A stretch of DNA of 64,000 nt from contig NZ_FQVI01000007.1 of assembly GCF_900129135.1 (NCBI RefSeq), forward strand, positions 1 through 64,000, written 5' to 3'. Made by a program: the position numbers and the translations under genes. This document shows, one piece after another, positions 34,020-42,370 of this stretch; position 1 is the first letter of the stretch; every line of letters starts with the position of its first letter. Origin of the DNA: Lactonifactor longoviformis DSM 17459 (GTDB lineage Bacteria > Bacillota > Clostridia > Lachnospirales > Lachnospiraceae). The notes beneath the pieces were generated by a model. The model did not search any database. It was not told the origin of the DNA and saw only the letters and a program-made list of their open reading frames with translations.

Positions 34020-35262
34020 AGTATTAATTGTAGGCGGCGGGGCAGCAGGTATGTTTGCTTCTGTATTTGCCGCTAAAAATGGCCACGAGGTACATGTGTT
34101 TGAAAAAAATGAGAAGCTGGGCAAAAAGCTTTATATCACAGGAAAGGGCAGGTGCAATCTGACAAATGCCTGTGATGTCAGTGACCTCTTGAACGCAGTG
34201 ATGAGCAACCCCAAGTTTCTGTACAGCGCATTCTATGGGTATACCAATTGGGATACCATTGACTTTTTTGAATCTATCGGGGTGAAAACCAAGGTGGAGC
34301 GGGGAAACCGCGTCTTTCCGGTTTCCGATCATTCGTCAGAAATTATCGGTGCCATGGAGCGCAGAATGAAGATGGAGGGGGTTAAGATACATCTGGGAAC
34401 GCAGGTGATGGATCTTGTGACAGAAGAGGGACAGGCCAGAGGGATTCTGCTTAAAAACGGGCAGGTAATCTCTGGTGACTGTGTGATAGTCGCTACGGGA
34501 GGGCTTTCCTATCAGGTTACAGGCTCTACGGGAGACGGATATGAATTTGCGAAACGGGCTGGGCATAAGGTAACGGAGCTGGTTCCCTCGCTGGTCCCTA
34601 TGGAGACGAAAGAAGCCTATATCCCTCTTCTTCAGGGGCTTTCCCTGAAAAATGTCACTCTTACCATTAAAGATGGGAAGAAGACCTTGTACGAGGAATT
34701 CGGAGAGATGATGTTTACACACTTCGGTGTCACAGGTCCCCTGGTGCTTACCGCCAGTGCCAGTCTGAGCAGAAAGCTGGAAAAAAAGCCGCTCCAGGGA
34801 TATGTGGATCTGAAGCCGGCTCTGTCCAGAGAACAGCTGGATGACAGGATTCTGAGAGATTTTGAAGAGGGGAAGAACAAACAGTTTAAAAATGTAATTC
34901 ACGGTCTTTTACCGGCGAAGTTTCTTCCTGTGATCATTGAGCTGAGTAAAATCCCCCCGGAAAAAAAGATACATCAAATCTCCAGGGAAGAGAGGGCGGG
35001 GCTACTGGAATTGCTGAAAGCCTTTCCGTTTACTATAACCGGGACCAGAGATTTTAATGAAGCTATTATTACAAAGGGCGGGATTAAGGTTTCGGAGGTA
35101 AATCCATCGACTATGGAGTCAAAACTAATAAAGCGGCTCTTTTTTATAGGAGAAGTGCTGGATCTGGATGCAGTTACAGGTGGATTTAATCTGCAGATCG
35201 CCTGGTCTACCGCTTACGCGGCGGCTCAGGCAATAGAAGGAGGAGAGCAGGATGAGAGATAA
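34012..35262 (+). CDS. HI0933/YhiN-family FAD-dependent oxidoreductase
   Basis: This 416-aa flavoprotein has an N-terminal dinucleotide-binding motif VLIVGGGAAGMFASVFAAKNG. The family segments KKLYITGKGRCNLTNAC and FFIGEVLDLDAVTGGFNLQIAWSTAYAAAQAI are also present. The family's reaction is not firmly known; some relatives reduce bile-acid intermediates. It overlaps both the RpiR gene (8 bp) and cmk (11 bp); linkage with cmk is common in Clostridia. Confidence 0.92.
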   Translation: MSKVLIVGGGAAGMFASVFAAKNGHEVHVFEKNEKLGKKLYITGKGRCNLTNACDVSDLLNAVMSNPKFLYSAFYGYTNWDTIDFFESIGVKTKVERGNRVFPVSDHSSEIIGAMERRMKMEGVKIHLGTQVMDLVTEEGQARGILLKNGQVISGDCVIVATGGLSYQVTGSTGDGYEFAKRAGHKVTELVPSLVPMETKEAYIPLLQGLSLKNVTLTIKDGKKTLYEEFGEMMFTHFGVTGPLVLTASASLSRKLEKKPLQGYVDLKPALSREQLDDRILRDFEEGKNKQFKNVIHGLLPAKFLPVIIELSKIPPEKKIHQISREERAGLLELLKAFPFTITGTRDFNEAIITKGGIKVSEVNPSTMESKLIKRLFFIGEVLDLDAVTGGFNLQIAWSTAYAAAQAIEGGEQDER

Positions 35263-35941
35263 CATCGCAATTGATGGTCCGGCGGGGGCCGGGAAAAGTA
35301 CCATTGCAAAGGAAATTGCCCGACAATTGTCCTTCGTTTATGTGGACACAGGAGCTATGTACCGGGCAATGGCTTACTATCTCCTGCAGCAGGGCATTCC
35401 TCCGGAGGATGCCCAGGGGATGGAAAAGGCCTGCCGTACGGCGGATATTACCATACAGTATGAAAACGGCGAACAGCAGGTGATTTTGAATCATGAGAAT
35501 GTGACCGCAAGGCTCAGAAGCGAAGAGGTAGGGAATATGGCCTCTGTAAGCTCGGCCAGTCCGGCTATCCGCAGGAAACTGGTGGAGCTGCAGCGGCAGA
35601 TGGCCAGAAGTACAAATGTAGTCATGGACGGCAGGGATATCGGAACCCAGGTGCTTCCGGATGCCAATGTCAAAATTTTTCTCACTGCAAGCGCTCACAC
35701 CAGGGCTGTGCGCAGATATAAGGAATTGACAGAGAGGGGAATTGCCTGCGATATCCATGCAATTGAGGCGGACATTAATGAGAGGGATCACCGGGATATG
35801 ACCCGTGAAATATCTCCCCTGAGACAGGCTGAGGATGCTGTTTTGGTGGATACCTCAGATATGGATATTCCTGAAGTAATACACGCAATTCTTGAAATAT
35901 ATGAAGAAAAAAAACAGAGAAATGAGGAAGTATGGAAGTAA
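35252..35941 (+). CDS. cmk: Cytidylate kinase
   Basis: This 229-aa enzyme phosphorylates CMP/dCMP. The P-loop is GPAGAGKST near residue 8; YVDTGAMYRA and MDGRDIGTQVLPDA are Cmk signatures. It overlaps the upstream flavoprotein gene by 11 bp and ispH by 10 bp, as part of the conserved clostridial cmk-ispH-S1 cluster. The plsC gene often found between cmk and ispH is absent here. Confidence 0.97.
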   Translation: MRDNIAIDGPAGAGKSTIAKEIARQLSFVYVDTGAMYRAMAYYLLQQGIPPEDAQGMEKACRTADITIQYENGEQQVILNHENVTARLRSEEVGNMASVSSASPAIRRKLVELQRQMARSTNVVMDGRDIGTQVLPDANVKIFLTASAHTRAVRRYKELTERGIACDIHAIEADINERDHRDMTREISPLRQAEDAVLVDTSDMDIPEVIHAILEIYEEKKQRNEEVWK

Positions 35942-36780
35942 AAGTAGCGAAGTCCGCAGGGTTTTGTTTTGGAGTCAAAAGGGCGGTGGAAACCGCGTAT
36001 AAAGAGTCTGAAAAGGATGGCAAAGTCTATACCTACGGTCCTATTATTCACAATGAAGAGGTAGTGGAGGAGCTTGCAGGCAGAGGGGTAAGGATCCTGG
36101 AAACAGAGGCAGATCTGTATCAAATCCGGGAGGGCACTGTACTGATCCGCTCTCATGGTGTCCCCCGTGCTGTGTGTGAGAAAATGGAGGAAAAAGGGAT
36201 TTCCTATATTGACGCCACCTGTCCCTTTGTTAAAAAGATACACAGAATCGTGGATGAGGAAAGCCGAAAGGGCCGGCATATATTAATTTTTGGCAATGAC
36301 AGCCATCCGGAGGTGGAAGGGATCAAGGGCTGGTGCAACGGCCCGGTGACAGTGATCCAGACGAAAGAAGAGGCCCTGGAATTCCTGAAAAAGCCTGTAG
36401 AAAAGCTGTGTATCGTGGCACAGACGACATTTAATTACAATAATTTTCAAGATCTAGTTGAAATTTTTAGCAAAAAGAGGTATGATAGACTTGTTTTTAA
36501 TACGATCTGCCAGGCAACAAAGGAGCGACAAACGGAAGCAAGACAGATCGCAAAAGATGTGGATGCTATGATTGTTATTGGTGGAAAGCATAGTTCCAAC
36601 ACCCAGAAGCTATACCAGATATGTAAAGAGGAATGTAAAAATACTTACTATATACAGACACTTGTTGACTTGGATTCTGATTGTTTTCGATCCATTGGTT
36701 GCGTAGGTATTACAGCAGGGGCATCCACCCCAAATAATATTATTGAGGAGGTTCAAGAACATGTCAGAACTGAGCTTTGA
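35932..36780 (+). CDS. ispH: 4-hydroxy-3-methylbut-2-enyl diphosphate reductase
   Basis: This 282-aa Fe-S enzyme catalyses the last step of the MEP isoprenoid pathway (HMBPP to IPP/DMAPP). The three cluster cysteines lie in AGFCFGVKRAV, DATCPFVKK and NTICQATKERQTE; SHGVPRAV, GNDSHPEVEG and GGKHSSNT complete the active site. In several Clostridia ispH is fused to ribosomal protein S1; here the S1 gene starts 20 bp before the ispH stop in another frame, a coupled but unfused arrangement. Confidence 0.97.
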   Translation: MEVKVAKSAGFCFGVKRAVETAYKESEKDGKVYTYGPIIHNEEVVEELAGRGVRILETEADLYQIREGTVLIRSHGVPRAVCEKMEEKGISYIDATCPFVKKIHRIVDEESRKGRHILIFGNDSHPEVEGIKGWCNGPVTVIQTKEEALEFLKKPVEKLCIVAQTTFNYNNFQDLVEIFSKKRYDRLVFNTICQATKERQTEARQIAKDVDAMIVIGGKHSSNTQKLYQICKEECKNTYYIQTLVDLDSDCFRSIGCVGITAGASTPNNIIEEVQEHVRTEL

Positions 36781-37855
36781 ACAAATGTTAGACGAATCAT
36801 TTAAGACCATCAGAAATGGAGAGGTGGTAGAGGGTACGGTCATCGACGTAAAAGAAGATGAAATTATCCTGAACATCGGCTATAAAGCAGATGGAATCAT
36901 TTCCAGAAGTGAATATACAAATGAGCCGAATGTGGACTTGACAACTCTTGTACATGTCGGTGACACAATGGAAGCTAAGGTATTAAAGGTCAATGACGGT
37001 GAGGGCCAGGTGCTGCTTACCTATAAGAGACTGGCAGCAGAAAAAGGCAACAAGAGATTAGAAGAAGCATTCGAGAATAAAGAAATCTTAAAAGCTAAAG
37101 TGACACAGGTATTGGACGGCGGCTTAAGCGTTGTCATTGATGAGGCAAGAATCTTTATCCCGGCAAGTCTGGTATCCGATACTTATGAAAAAGATTTATC
37201 TAAATATGCAGATCAGGAAATCGAATTTGTAATCAGTGAATTTAACCCAAGACGCCGCCGTATCATCGGTGACAGAAAACAGCTGTTAATGGCAGAAAAA
37301 GCTGAGATGCAGAAAGAACTTTTTGCAAGAATTCAGCCGGGTGATGTTGTAGAGGGAACTATCAAAAACGTTACCGATTTCGGTGCATTTATCGATTTGG
37401 GCGGTGCGGACGGACTCCTGCACATTTCCGAAATGTCCTGGGGCAGAGTAGAGAATCCTAAAAAAGTCTTTACGGTAGGAGATCAGATTAAGGTTCTAAT
37501 CAAAGACATCAATGGAGATAAAATTGCTTTAAGCCTGAAATTTGAAGATCAGAATCCATGGCTCACAGCAGCTGACAAATATGCAGTGGGAAATGTAATC
37601 GAGGGAAGAATCGCACGTATGACCGACTTCGGCGCTTTCGTAGAATTAGAACCCGGTGTGGACGCACTCCTTCACGTATCCCAGATTTCCAGGGAACACG
37701 TGGACAAACCATCTGATGTACTGTCAGTAGGACAGATTATCACAGCAAAGGTGGTAGACTTCAACGGAGACGAGAGAAAGATCAGCCTGAGTATGAAGGT
37801 GTTAGAACCAGTTGGTGAAGCACCGGCAGAGGATGCATTTGAAACAGAAGAATAA
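36761..37855 (+). CDS. rpsA: 30S ribosomal protein S1-like protein with four S1 domains
   Basis: This 364-aa protein contains four S1 RNA-binding repeats (about 20-88, 104-170, 187-256 and 273-342). The last two match best, each with TDFGAF and LLHIS/LLHVS motifs and a closing ISLSMK/IALSLK. Gram-positive S1 homologues are shorter than the six-domain E. coli protein. The ATG at 36761 is preferred because GAGGAGG lies 10 bp upstream; a TTG at 36743 overlaps that site. It overlaps ispH by 20 bp. The role is translation initiation or mRNA binding. Confidence 0.92.
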   Translation: MSELSFEQMLDESFKTIRNGEVVEGTVIDVKEDEIILNIGYKADGIISRSEYTNEPNVDLTTLVHVGDTMEAKVLKVNDGEGQVLLTYKRLAAEKGNKRLEEAFENKEILKAKVTQVLDGGLSVVIDEARIFIPASLVSDTYEKDLSKYADQEIEFVISEFNPRRRRIIGDRKQLLMAEKAEMQKELFARIQPGDVVEGTIKNVTDFGAFIDLGGADGLLHISEMSWGRVENPKKVFTVGDQIKVLIKDINGDKIALSLKFEDQNPWLTAADKYAVGNVIEGRIARMTDFGAFVELEPGVDALLHVSQISREHVDKPSDVLSVGQIITAKVVDFNGDERKISLSMKVLEPVGEAPAEDAFETEE

Positions 37856-37865
37856 TTGAGAGATG

Positions 37866-37900
37866 AAAGAGCTGTTGCTGAGAGGCGGCGGCTCTTTTCT
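37866..37900 (+). terminator. Terminator of the cmk-ispH-S1 operon
   Basis: AAAGAGC (37866-37872) pairs with GCTCTTT (37891-37897) over an 18-nt loop, ending in TTTTCT. It precedes the palindromic element by 15 bp. Confidence 0.7.
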
Positions 37901-37914
37901 CCTGTTATTCAATA

Positions 37915-38194
37915 ATGTGAAGTGAATCGTTGCCAGGAGACAGAAGGGAGCACCGGTACGAGGGACACAGGGCGGCCGGAGGAGCAGGGCAGGGAGGTTA
38001 AGCGGAGCGAGCCGAAGATCCAGTCCACTAGCTGATTAGTGAGGAGGGCTCTCCCGACGAACTTAGCAGCTGGTAGGACTAAGCTAAGGGGAGCGAAGCC
38101 TCGAGCTGCCCTGCTCCTCCGGCCGCCCTGTGTCCCTCGTACCGGTGCTCCCTTCTGTCTCCGTCCACAGCCTAATTAAACCCAAACTTCACAT
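37915..38194. repeat. Palindromic element copy B (ATGTGAAGT ends, 57-bp perfect arms, 113-nt core)
   Basis: Ends ATGTGAAGT (37915-37923) and ACTTCACAT (38186-38194) are inverted. Arms 37936-37992 and 38106-38162 are perfectly complementary over 57 bp. The 113-nt core (37993-38105) differs from copy A at 11 positions, but the arms differ strongly from copy A except for blocks such as AGGGAGCACCGG. It fills the gap between the convergent S1 gene and the exonuclease-like gene, and its right end overlaps that gene's stop codon. No protein is encoded and no target-site duplication is evident. Confidence 0.9.
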
Positions 38195-39214
38195 CCTCAA
38201 CACCCCCAACACCCCTCTCACATACCGCAAGAGCTTTTCCGGATCTTCCAGAAATTCTTCTGTACACTCGAATTTCTGGTAACACAGCTCGGGGGTCGCC
38301 TTTATCCGGTGTTCTTTATCTACGTAGCCTCCAATGCTTTTATGTATTGCAGTATCTTCCAAAGGCAGATAATAATAATTTTGGTAGTCCTGAAAATATA
38401 ATTTTAACATCCCGTCTTTCACAGGGGATTTTATGTGTGCCTGCCGGTCTTTACCCGTGAGGTAATAGCCTGCTTTGGAAAAGGAAAAAGGGAAGGGGAG
38501 AGGTACATGCAGATCAAGGGTAATCAGCAGTTCCGGTTCTTCTGTCCCTTCGTAAGTCTCTGTGGATATTACGCTGGCTTTCCGGATGATGCAGCTGCCG
38601 TTCCAGAGCTGAAAGAAGGAGAACAGGGACCTGAGCGCGATCATTCCCATCAGGTCATCAAAATTGTGGAGTAGTATAAGCTCCAACCCTTCTGATGCGG
38701 GATTTTTAAGATATTCCTTATATTTTTGAATGAGTTCTCTTCCGGAAAAGGTATCCTTTCTTGGGTAGGACAGGAGTGACTCCAGGTCTTTCTGGCGCAT
38801 ATTTTCCAGTTTGAAAAGCTTTTTTAAAGGCATAAATTTTTGATAAAGATCCAGCTGCTTCTTGTCAGTAAAGGGATGGAAAAGCTGGTAAAAATTGTAC
38901 TTTTGCTTCAGATATGGCACGTCAAAACTGGTTCCGTTATAGTGGATGAAATAGGATTTTCTGTCGGCCAGAAGATAAAAATCCACGAGGATTTCTTTCT
39001 CCTCATCCTCTGTCTCGGCGAACCATTGTGTCAGGATCCATTGTTCGTTTTTATAGTGAACCGCGCCTATCAGATAGACGATGGAACGCTTCCATCCAAG
39101 TCCTGTGGTCTCAATATCAAAGAACAGAATCTGATCGGGGGATTTTTCTTCCAGTGGAAAACCGGTAAGAAAAGTATGAGATAAATTTGTCAGGATCATA
39201 TTTTTTTTAAACAT
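38189..39214 (-). CDS. DnaQ-like/RNase H-fold exonuclease (YprB-like)
   Basis: This 341-aa protein has the DEDD-type exonuclease pattern: FFDIETTGLGW (first Asp-x-Glu), HYNGTSFDVPYL (second Asp) and HNFDDLMGM near residue 205. This fits the RNase_H_2/YprB family of predicted 3'-5' exonucleases; the substrate is unknown. The C-terminal 120 residues are not recognised. The ATG at 39214 is chosen because AAAGGAG lies 10 bp upstream; a GTG at 39241 lies upstream of that site. The TGA stop is contributed by the right end of palindromic element B, so the native C-terminus may have been altered. Confidence 0.85.
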   Translation of the reverse strand: MFKKNMILTNLSHTFLTGFPLEEKSPDQILFFDIETTGLGWKRSIVYLIGAVHYKNEQWILTQWFAETEDEEKEILVDFYLLADRKSYFIHYNGTSFDVPYLKQKYNFYQLFHPFTDKKQLDLYQKFMPLKKLFKLENMRQKDLESLLSYPRKDTFSGRELIQKYKEYLKNPASEGLELILLHNFDDLMGMIALRSLFSFFQLWNGSCIIRKASVISTETYEGTEEPELLITLDLHVPLPFPFSFSKAGYYLTGKDRQAHIKSPVKDGMLKLYFQDYQNYYYLPLEDTAIHKSIGGYVDKEHRIKATPELCYQKFECTEEFLEDPEKLLRYVRGVLGVLRM

Positions 39215-39243
39215 ATAATACAAACTCCTTTCCGATTGCACAT

Positions 39244-39249
39244 ATTATA
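39244..39249 (-). promoter_or_regulatory. -10 element of the exonuclease-like gene
   Basis: On the minus strand TATAAT (complement of 39244-39249) lies about 30 bp before the ATG in a very AT-rich region. No clear -35 is visible. The rest of the 258-bp gap before rnfC is AT-rich with short repeats (TATAGTATTTT twice near 39284-39306) and a small hairpin AAGGAG/CTCCTT (39330-39350). Confidence 0.5.
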
Positions 39250-39472
39250 GCATGAAACATGAATAAAAATTGAATAAAAAATATAGTATTTTTTATAGTA
39301 TTTTCTATAGAAAAGTGGTATTATTGTGAAAGGAGTTTGGCTTTCTCCTTGTTAAATTAAAAACAAATAAAAAGTAATGATGCCCCTAAGGCACTTTCAA
39401 CAAATTAAGCAAATTAGGAGTATATGCAGTTTAAAAGCCAAGAAGATTCTACTAATTGAAGGAGGGAAAGAA

Positions 39473-40795
39473 ATGGGGCTTTTAACCTTTAAGGGTGGAG
39501 TTCATCCTTATGACGGAAAAGAACTGTCAAAAGAAAAGCCAATTCAGGCCGTACTTCCCAAGGGAGAGTTGGTGTATCCGCTTTCACAGCACATCGGGGC
39601 TCCGGCAAAGCCTGTCGTGGAAAAAGGAGAACGGGTATTGGTAGGCCAGAAAATTGCGGAAGCAGGCGGATTTGTGTCTGCACCTATTCACGCATCGGTT
39701 TCAGGTACAGTGAAAACCATTGAGCCGCGTCTGACTACAAGCGGTGCTATGGTAAATGCCATAGTGATTGAAAACGACGACCAGTATGAGACGGTTGAAT
39801 ACCATCCTGCAGAATCACTGGAAGCTCTCACAAAGGAAGAGATTCTGAAGCGGATTCAGGAGGGCGGAGTCGTAGGCATGGGAGGAGCCGGATTCCCCAC
39901 ACATGTGAAGTTATCTCCCAAAGAGCCGGATAAAATAGAATATGTTCTTGTCAACGGTGCAGAGTGTGAGCCGTATCTTACATCTGACTACCGCAGAATA
40001 CTGGAAGAGCCGGAAAAAGTAGTGGGCGGTTTGAAATGTATGCTGAAACTGTTTGACAATGCCCAGGGATTTATATGTATTGAGGATAATAAGCCGGACT
40101 GCATCAAAAAGATGGAGGAAATGGTAAAAAATGAATCCAGGATTCAGGTAAAACCTCTGCAGACCAAGTATCCTCAGGGCGCGGAGCGCTGTTTGATCAA
40201 TGCAACCACCGGCAGAGAGATTAATTCCTCTATGCTTCCGGCCGACGCAGGCTGTGTGGTTGACAACATAGATACGGTCGTGGCTATTTATAAATCCGTT
40301 ATGCTTGGACAGCCGCTTATGCACCGTATTGTTACCGTGACAGGGAATGCAATTGCCAACCCCTGTAACTTTTCTGTTTGTACCGGTACTTCCATGGAGT
40401 GCCTGATTGAAGAAGCGGGAGGGTTAAAAGAAACTCCCAAAAAGGTGATTGCCGGCGGCCCTATGATGGGAATGACGCTGTTTCACCTGAATGTTCCTAC
40501 TGTGAAGACATCCGGAGCAATTCTATGTCTGACCAATGATGATGTCTCTGAACAGCCGGAGACGGCCTGCATAAACTGCGGACGCTGCGTCAGTGCCTGT
40601 CCGGAGAGACTTCTGCCGTCCAGACTGGCGACCTTTGCCAACCACAACCAGCTGGATATGTTTGAAGCATATGACGGAGTGGAGTGTGTGGAATGCGGCT
40701 GCTGCAGTTACATATGTCCGGCAAAACGTCCTCTGACACAGTCCATCAGGTCTATGAGAAAAATTGCGCTTGCGAACCGTAAGAAACCTAAGTAG
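39473..40795 (+). CDS. rnfC: Rnf complex subunit C
   Basis: This 440-aa peripheral subunit of ferredoxin:NAD+ oxidoreductase has an N-terminal Rnf barrel segment (PLSQHIGAPAKP), an NADH/FMN-binding region (GGVVGMGGAGFPTHVKL, VNGAECEPYLTSDYR) and two C-terminal 4Fe-4S motifs (CINCGRCVSACP and CVECGCCSYICP). The ATG at 39473 follows GGAGGG. An open frame extends about 30 codons upstream without a ribosome site. First gene of rnfCDGEAB, the clostridial/acetogen order. Confidence 0.97.
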   Translation: MGLLTFKGGVHPYDGKELSKEKPIQAVLPKGELVYPLSQHIGAPAKPVVEKGERVLVGQKIAEAGGFVSAPIHASVSGTVKTIEPRLTTSGAMVNAIVIENDDQYETVEYHPAESLEALTKEEILKRIQEGGVVGMGGAGFPTHVKLSPKEPDKIEYVLVNGAECEPYLTSDYRRILEEPEKVVGGLKCMLKLFDNAQGFICIEDNKPDCIKKMEEMVKNESRIQVKPLQTKYPQGAERCLINATTGREINSSMLPADAGCVVDNIDTVVAIYKSVMLGQPLMHRIVTVTGNAIANPCNFSVCTGTSMECLIEEAGGLKETPKKVIAGGPMMGMTLFHLNVPTVKTSGAILCLTNDDVSEQPETACINCGRCVSACPERLLPSRLATFANHNQLDMFEAYDGVECVECGCCSYICPAKRPLTQSIRSMRKIALANRKKPK

Positions 40796-40809
40796 GAGGA
40801 AAGAAAAGT

Positions 40810-41763
40810 ATGAATGAATTATTACACGTATCATCTTCGCCTCACGTTAGGTCAAAGGTGAACACAAGTAATATTATGCTGATGGTTGTCATAGCATTGA
40901 TGCCGGCAACGATCTTTGGAATTATTAACTTTGGGCCAAAAGCACTGCTTCTGGTTCTCATATCCGTAGCTACCTGCGTACTTTCCGAGGGCGTCTACGA
41001 ACATTTCATGCACAAACCAGTAACGGTCAGGGACTACAGTGCAGTGATTACAGGCCTTCTTTTGGCACTGAATCTTCCGGTCGGCGTTCCCTGGTGGATG
41101 CCGATCATCGGCGGGGTATTTGCTATCATTATTGTAAAACAGCTGTTTGGGGGACTGGGACAGAATTTTATGAACCCGGCTCTTGCGGGGAGATGTTTCC
41201 TGCTCATCTCATTTACCGGTCTGATGACGGATTTCAGTGTGGAAAAAGGTGCCTGGGGACTGGTGGATACTGTATCCGGAGCCACTCCTCTTGCTGCAGT
41301 GAAAGCAGGAGAAAGTGTCGATGTAATGAGAATGTTTCTGGGAAACACCCAGGGAACCATTGGCGAGACCTCAGTGATTGCGATTCTCATCGGAGCGATC
41401 TTCCTTCTGGCGGTGAAGGTGATTGACCTTCGGATTCCGCTCACTTACATAGTTACTTTTCTGGTGTTCATTATCCTGTTCGGCGGACATGGATTTGATC
41501 TGGAATTTATCGGCGCTCATCTGTGCGGCGGCGGATTGATGCTGGGAGCCTGGTTTATGGCTACTGATTACGTGACAACACCTATCACGAAAAAAGGACA
41601 GATTGTATATGGTATCATCCTCGGTATTCTGACAGGCCTGTTCCGTATTTTCGGCGGCTCTGCAGAAGGTGTTTCCTATGCGATTATATTCAGCAACCTT
41701 CTGATTCCTATCATTGAGAGATTTACTCGTCCTACAGCTTTTGGAAAGGGAGGTAAGAAATAA
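40810..41763 (+). CDS. rnfD: Rnf complex subunit D
   Basis: This 317-aa membrane subunit has about 9-10 helices and contains SSPHVRS at the N-terminus. It carries a covalent-flavin motif in the form VSGATP with Thr159. It takes part in electron transfer and ion translocation. It overlaps rnfG by one base (TAATG). Confidence 0.97.
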   Translation: MNELLHVSSSPHVRSKVNTSNIMLMVVIALMPATIFGIINFGPKALLLVLISVATCVLSEGVYEHFMHKPVTVRDYSAVITGLLLALNLPVGVPWWMPIIGGVFAIIIVKQLFGGLGQNFMNPALAGRCFLLISFTGLMTDFSVEKGAWGLVDTVSGATPLAAVKAGESVDVMRMFLGNTQGTIGETSVIAILIGAIFLLAVKVIDLRIPLTYIVTFLVFIILFGGHGFDLEFIGAHLCGGGLMLGAWFMATDYVTTPITKKGQIVYGIILGILTGLFRIFGGSAEGVSYAIIFSNLLIPIIERFTRPTAFGKGGKK

Positions 41764-42368
41764 TGAAAAATATTGTAAAAGATACATTAGCTCTTACTCT
41801 GATTACATTAGTGGCAGGGCTTTTGCTTGGATTAGTGCACGAGATTACCGCTGAGCCCATTGCCCAGCAGGAAGAAACCGCAAAAATTGAGGCTTATAAA
41901 GCTGTATTTGAAGAAGCAGATACCTTTGAACCTGTGATATCGGAAGAGGATGCGGATCTTCAGGCTTTTCTGGCGGAAAAAGGATATGCGGCCCAGACCA
42001 TTAATGAAGTGATGGAGGCAGTAGATGCCGGCGGAAACAGTCTGGGATATGCTTTTAATATTACAACCTCAGAGGGATACGGCGGTGATATTACCTTTTC
42101 TCTGGGTGTGAAAGCGGATGGAACCACCAATGGCATTTCCATTTTGACCATCAGTGAGACAGCCGGTCTTGGTATGAATGCCACGAAGGATGAATTCAAA
42201 AATCAGTTTAAGGATAAACAGGTGGATTCCTTTGAAGTTACAAAAACAGGGGCTTCGGCTGACAATGAGATTGATGCGCTGAGCGGTGCCACCATAACCA
42301 GCAAAGCTGTAACCAGAGGTGTCAATGCCGGTCTTCTGGCTTTCCAATATGAGAAAGGGGGTAACTAA
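41763..42368 (+). CDS. rnfG: Rnf complex subunit G
   Basis: This 201-aa protein has one N-terminal membrane helix (about 8-27) and an extracytoplasmic FMN-binding domain. The covalent FMN attachment motif is LSGATIT with Thr177, the target for the ApbE-type transferase encoded downstream at 44473. GYGGDITFSLGV and ISETAGLG are family segments. Confidence 0.96.
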   Translation: MKNIVKDTLALTLITLVAGLLLGLVHEITAEPIAQQEETAKIEAYKAVFEEADTFEPVISEEDADLQAFLAEKGYAAQTINEVMEAVDAGGNSLGYAFNITTSEGYGGDITFSLGVKADGTTNGISILTISETAGLGMNATKDEFKNQFKDKQVDSFEVTKTGASADNEIDALSGATITSKAVTRGVNAGLLAFQYEKGGN

Positions 42369-42370
42369 GA

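Noticed and set aside
37915-38194. Element B as an ordinary rho-independent terminator
   Set aside because: The stem is far too long, there is no T-run at its end, and a normal terminator for the S1 operon already exists at 37866-37900. A termination effect cannot be excluded but does not explain the conserved core.
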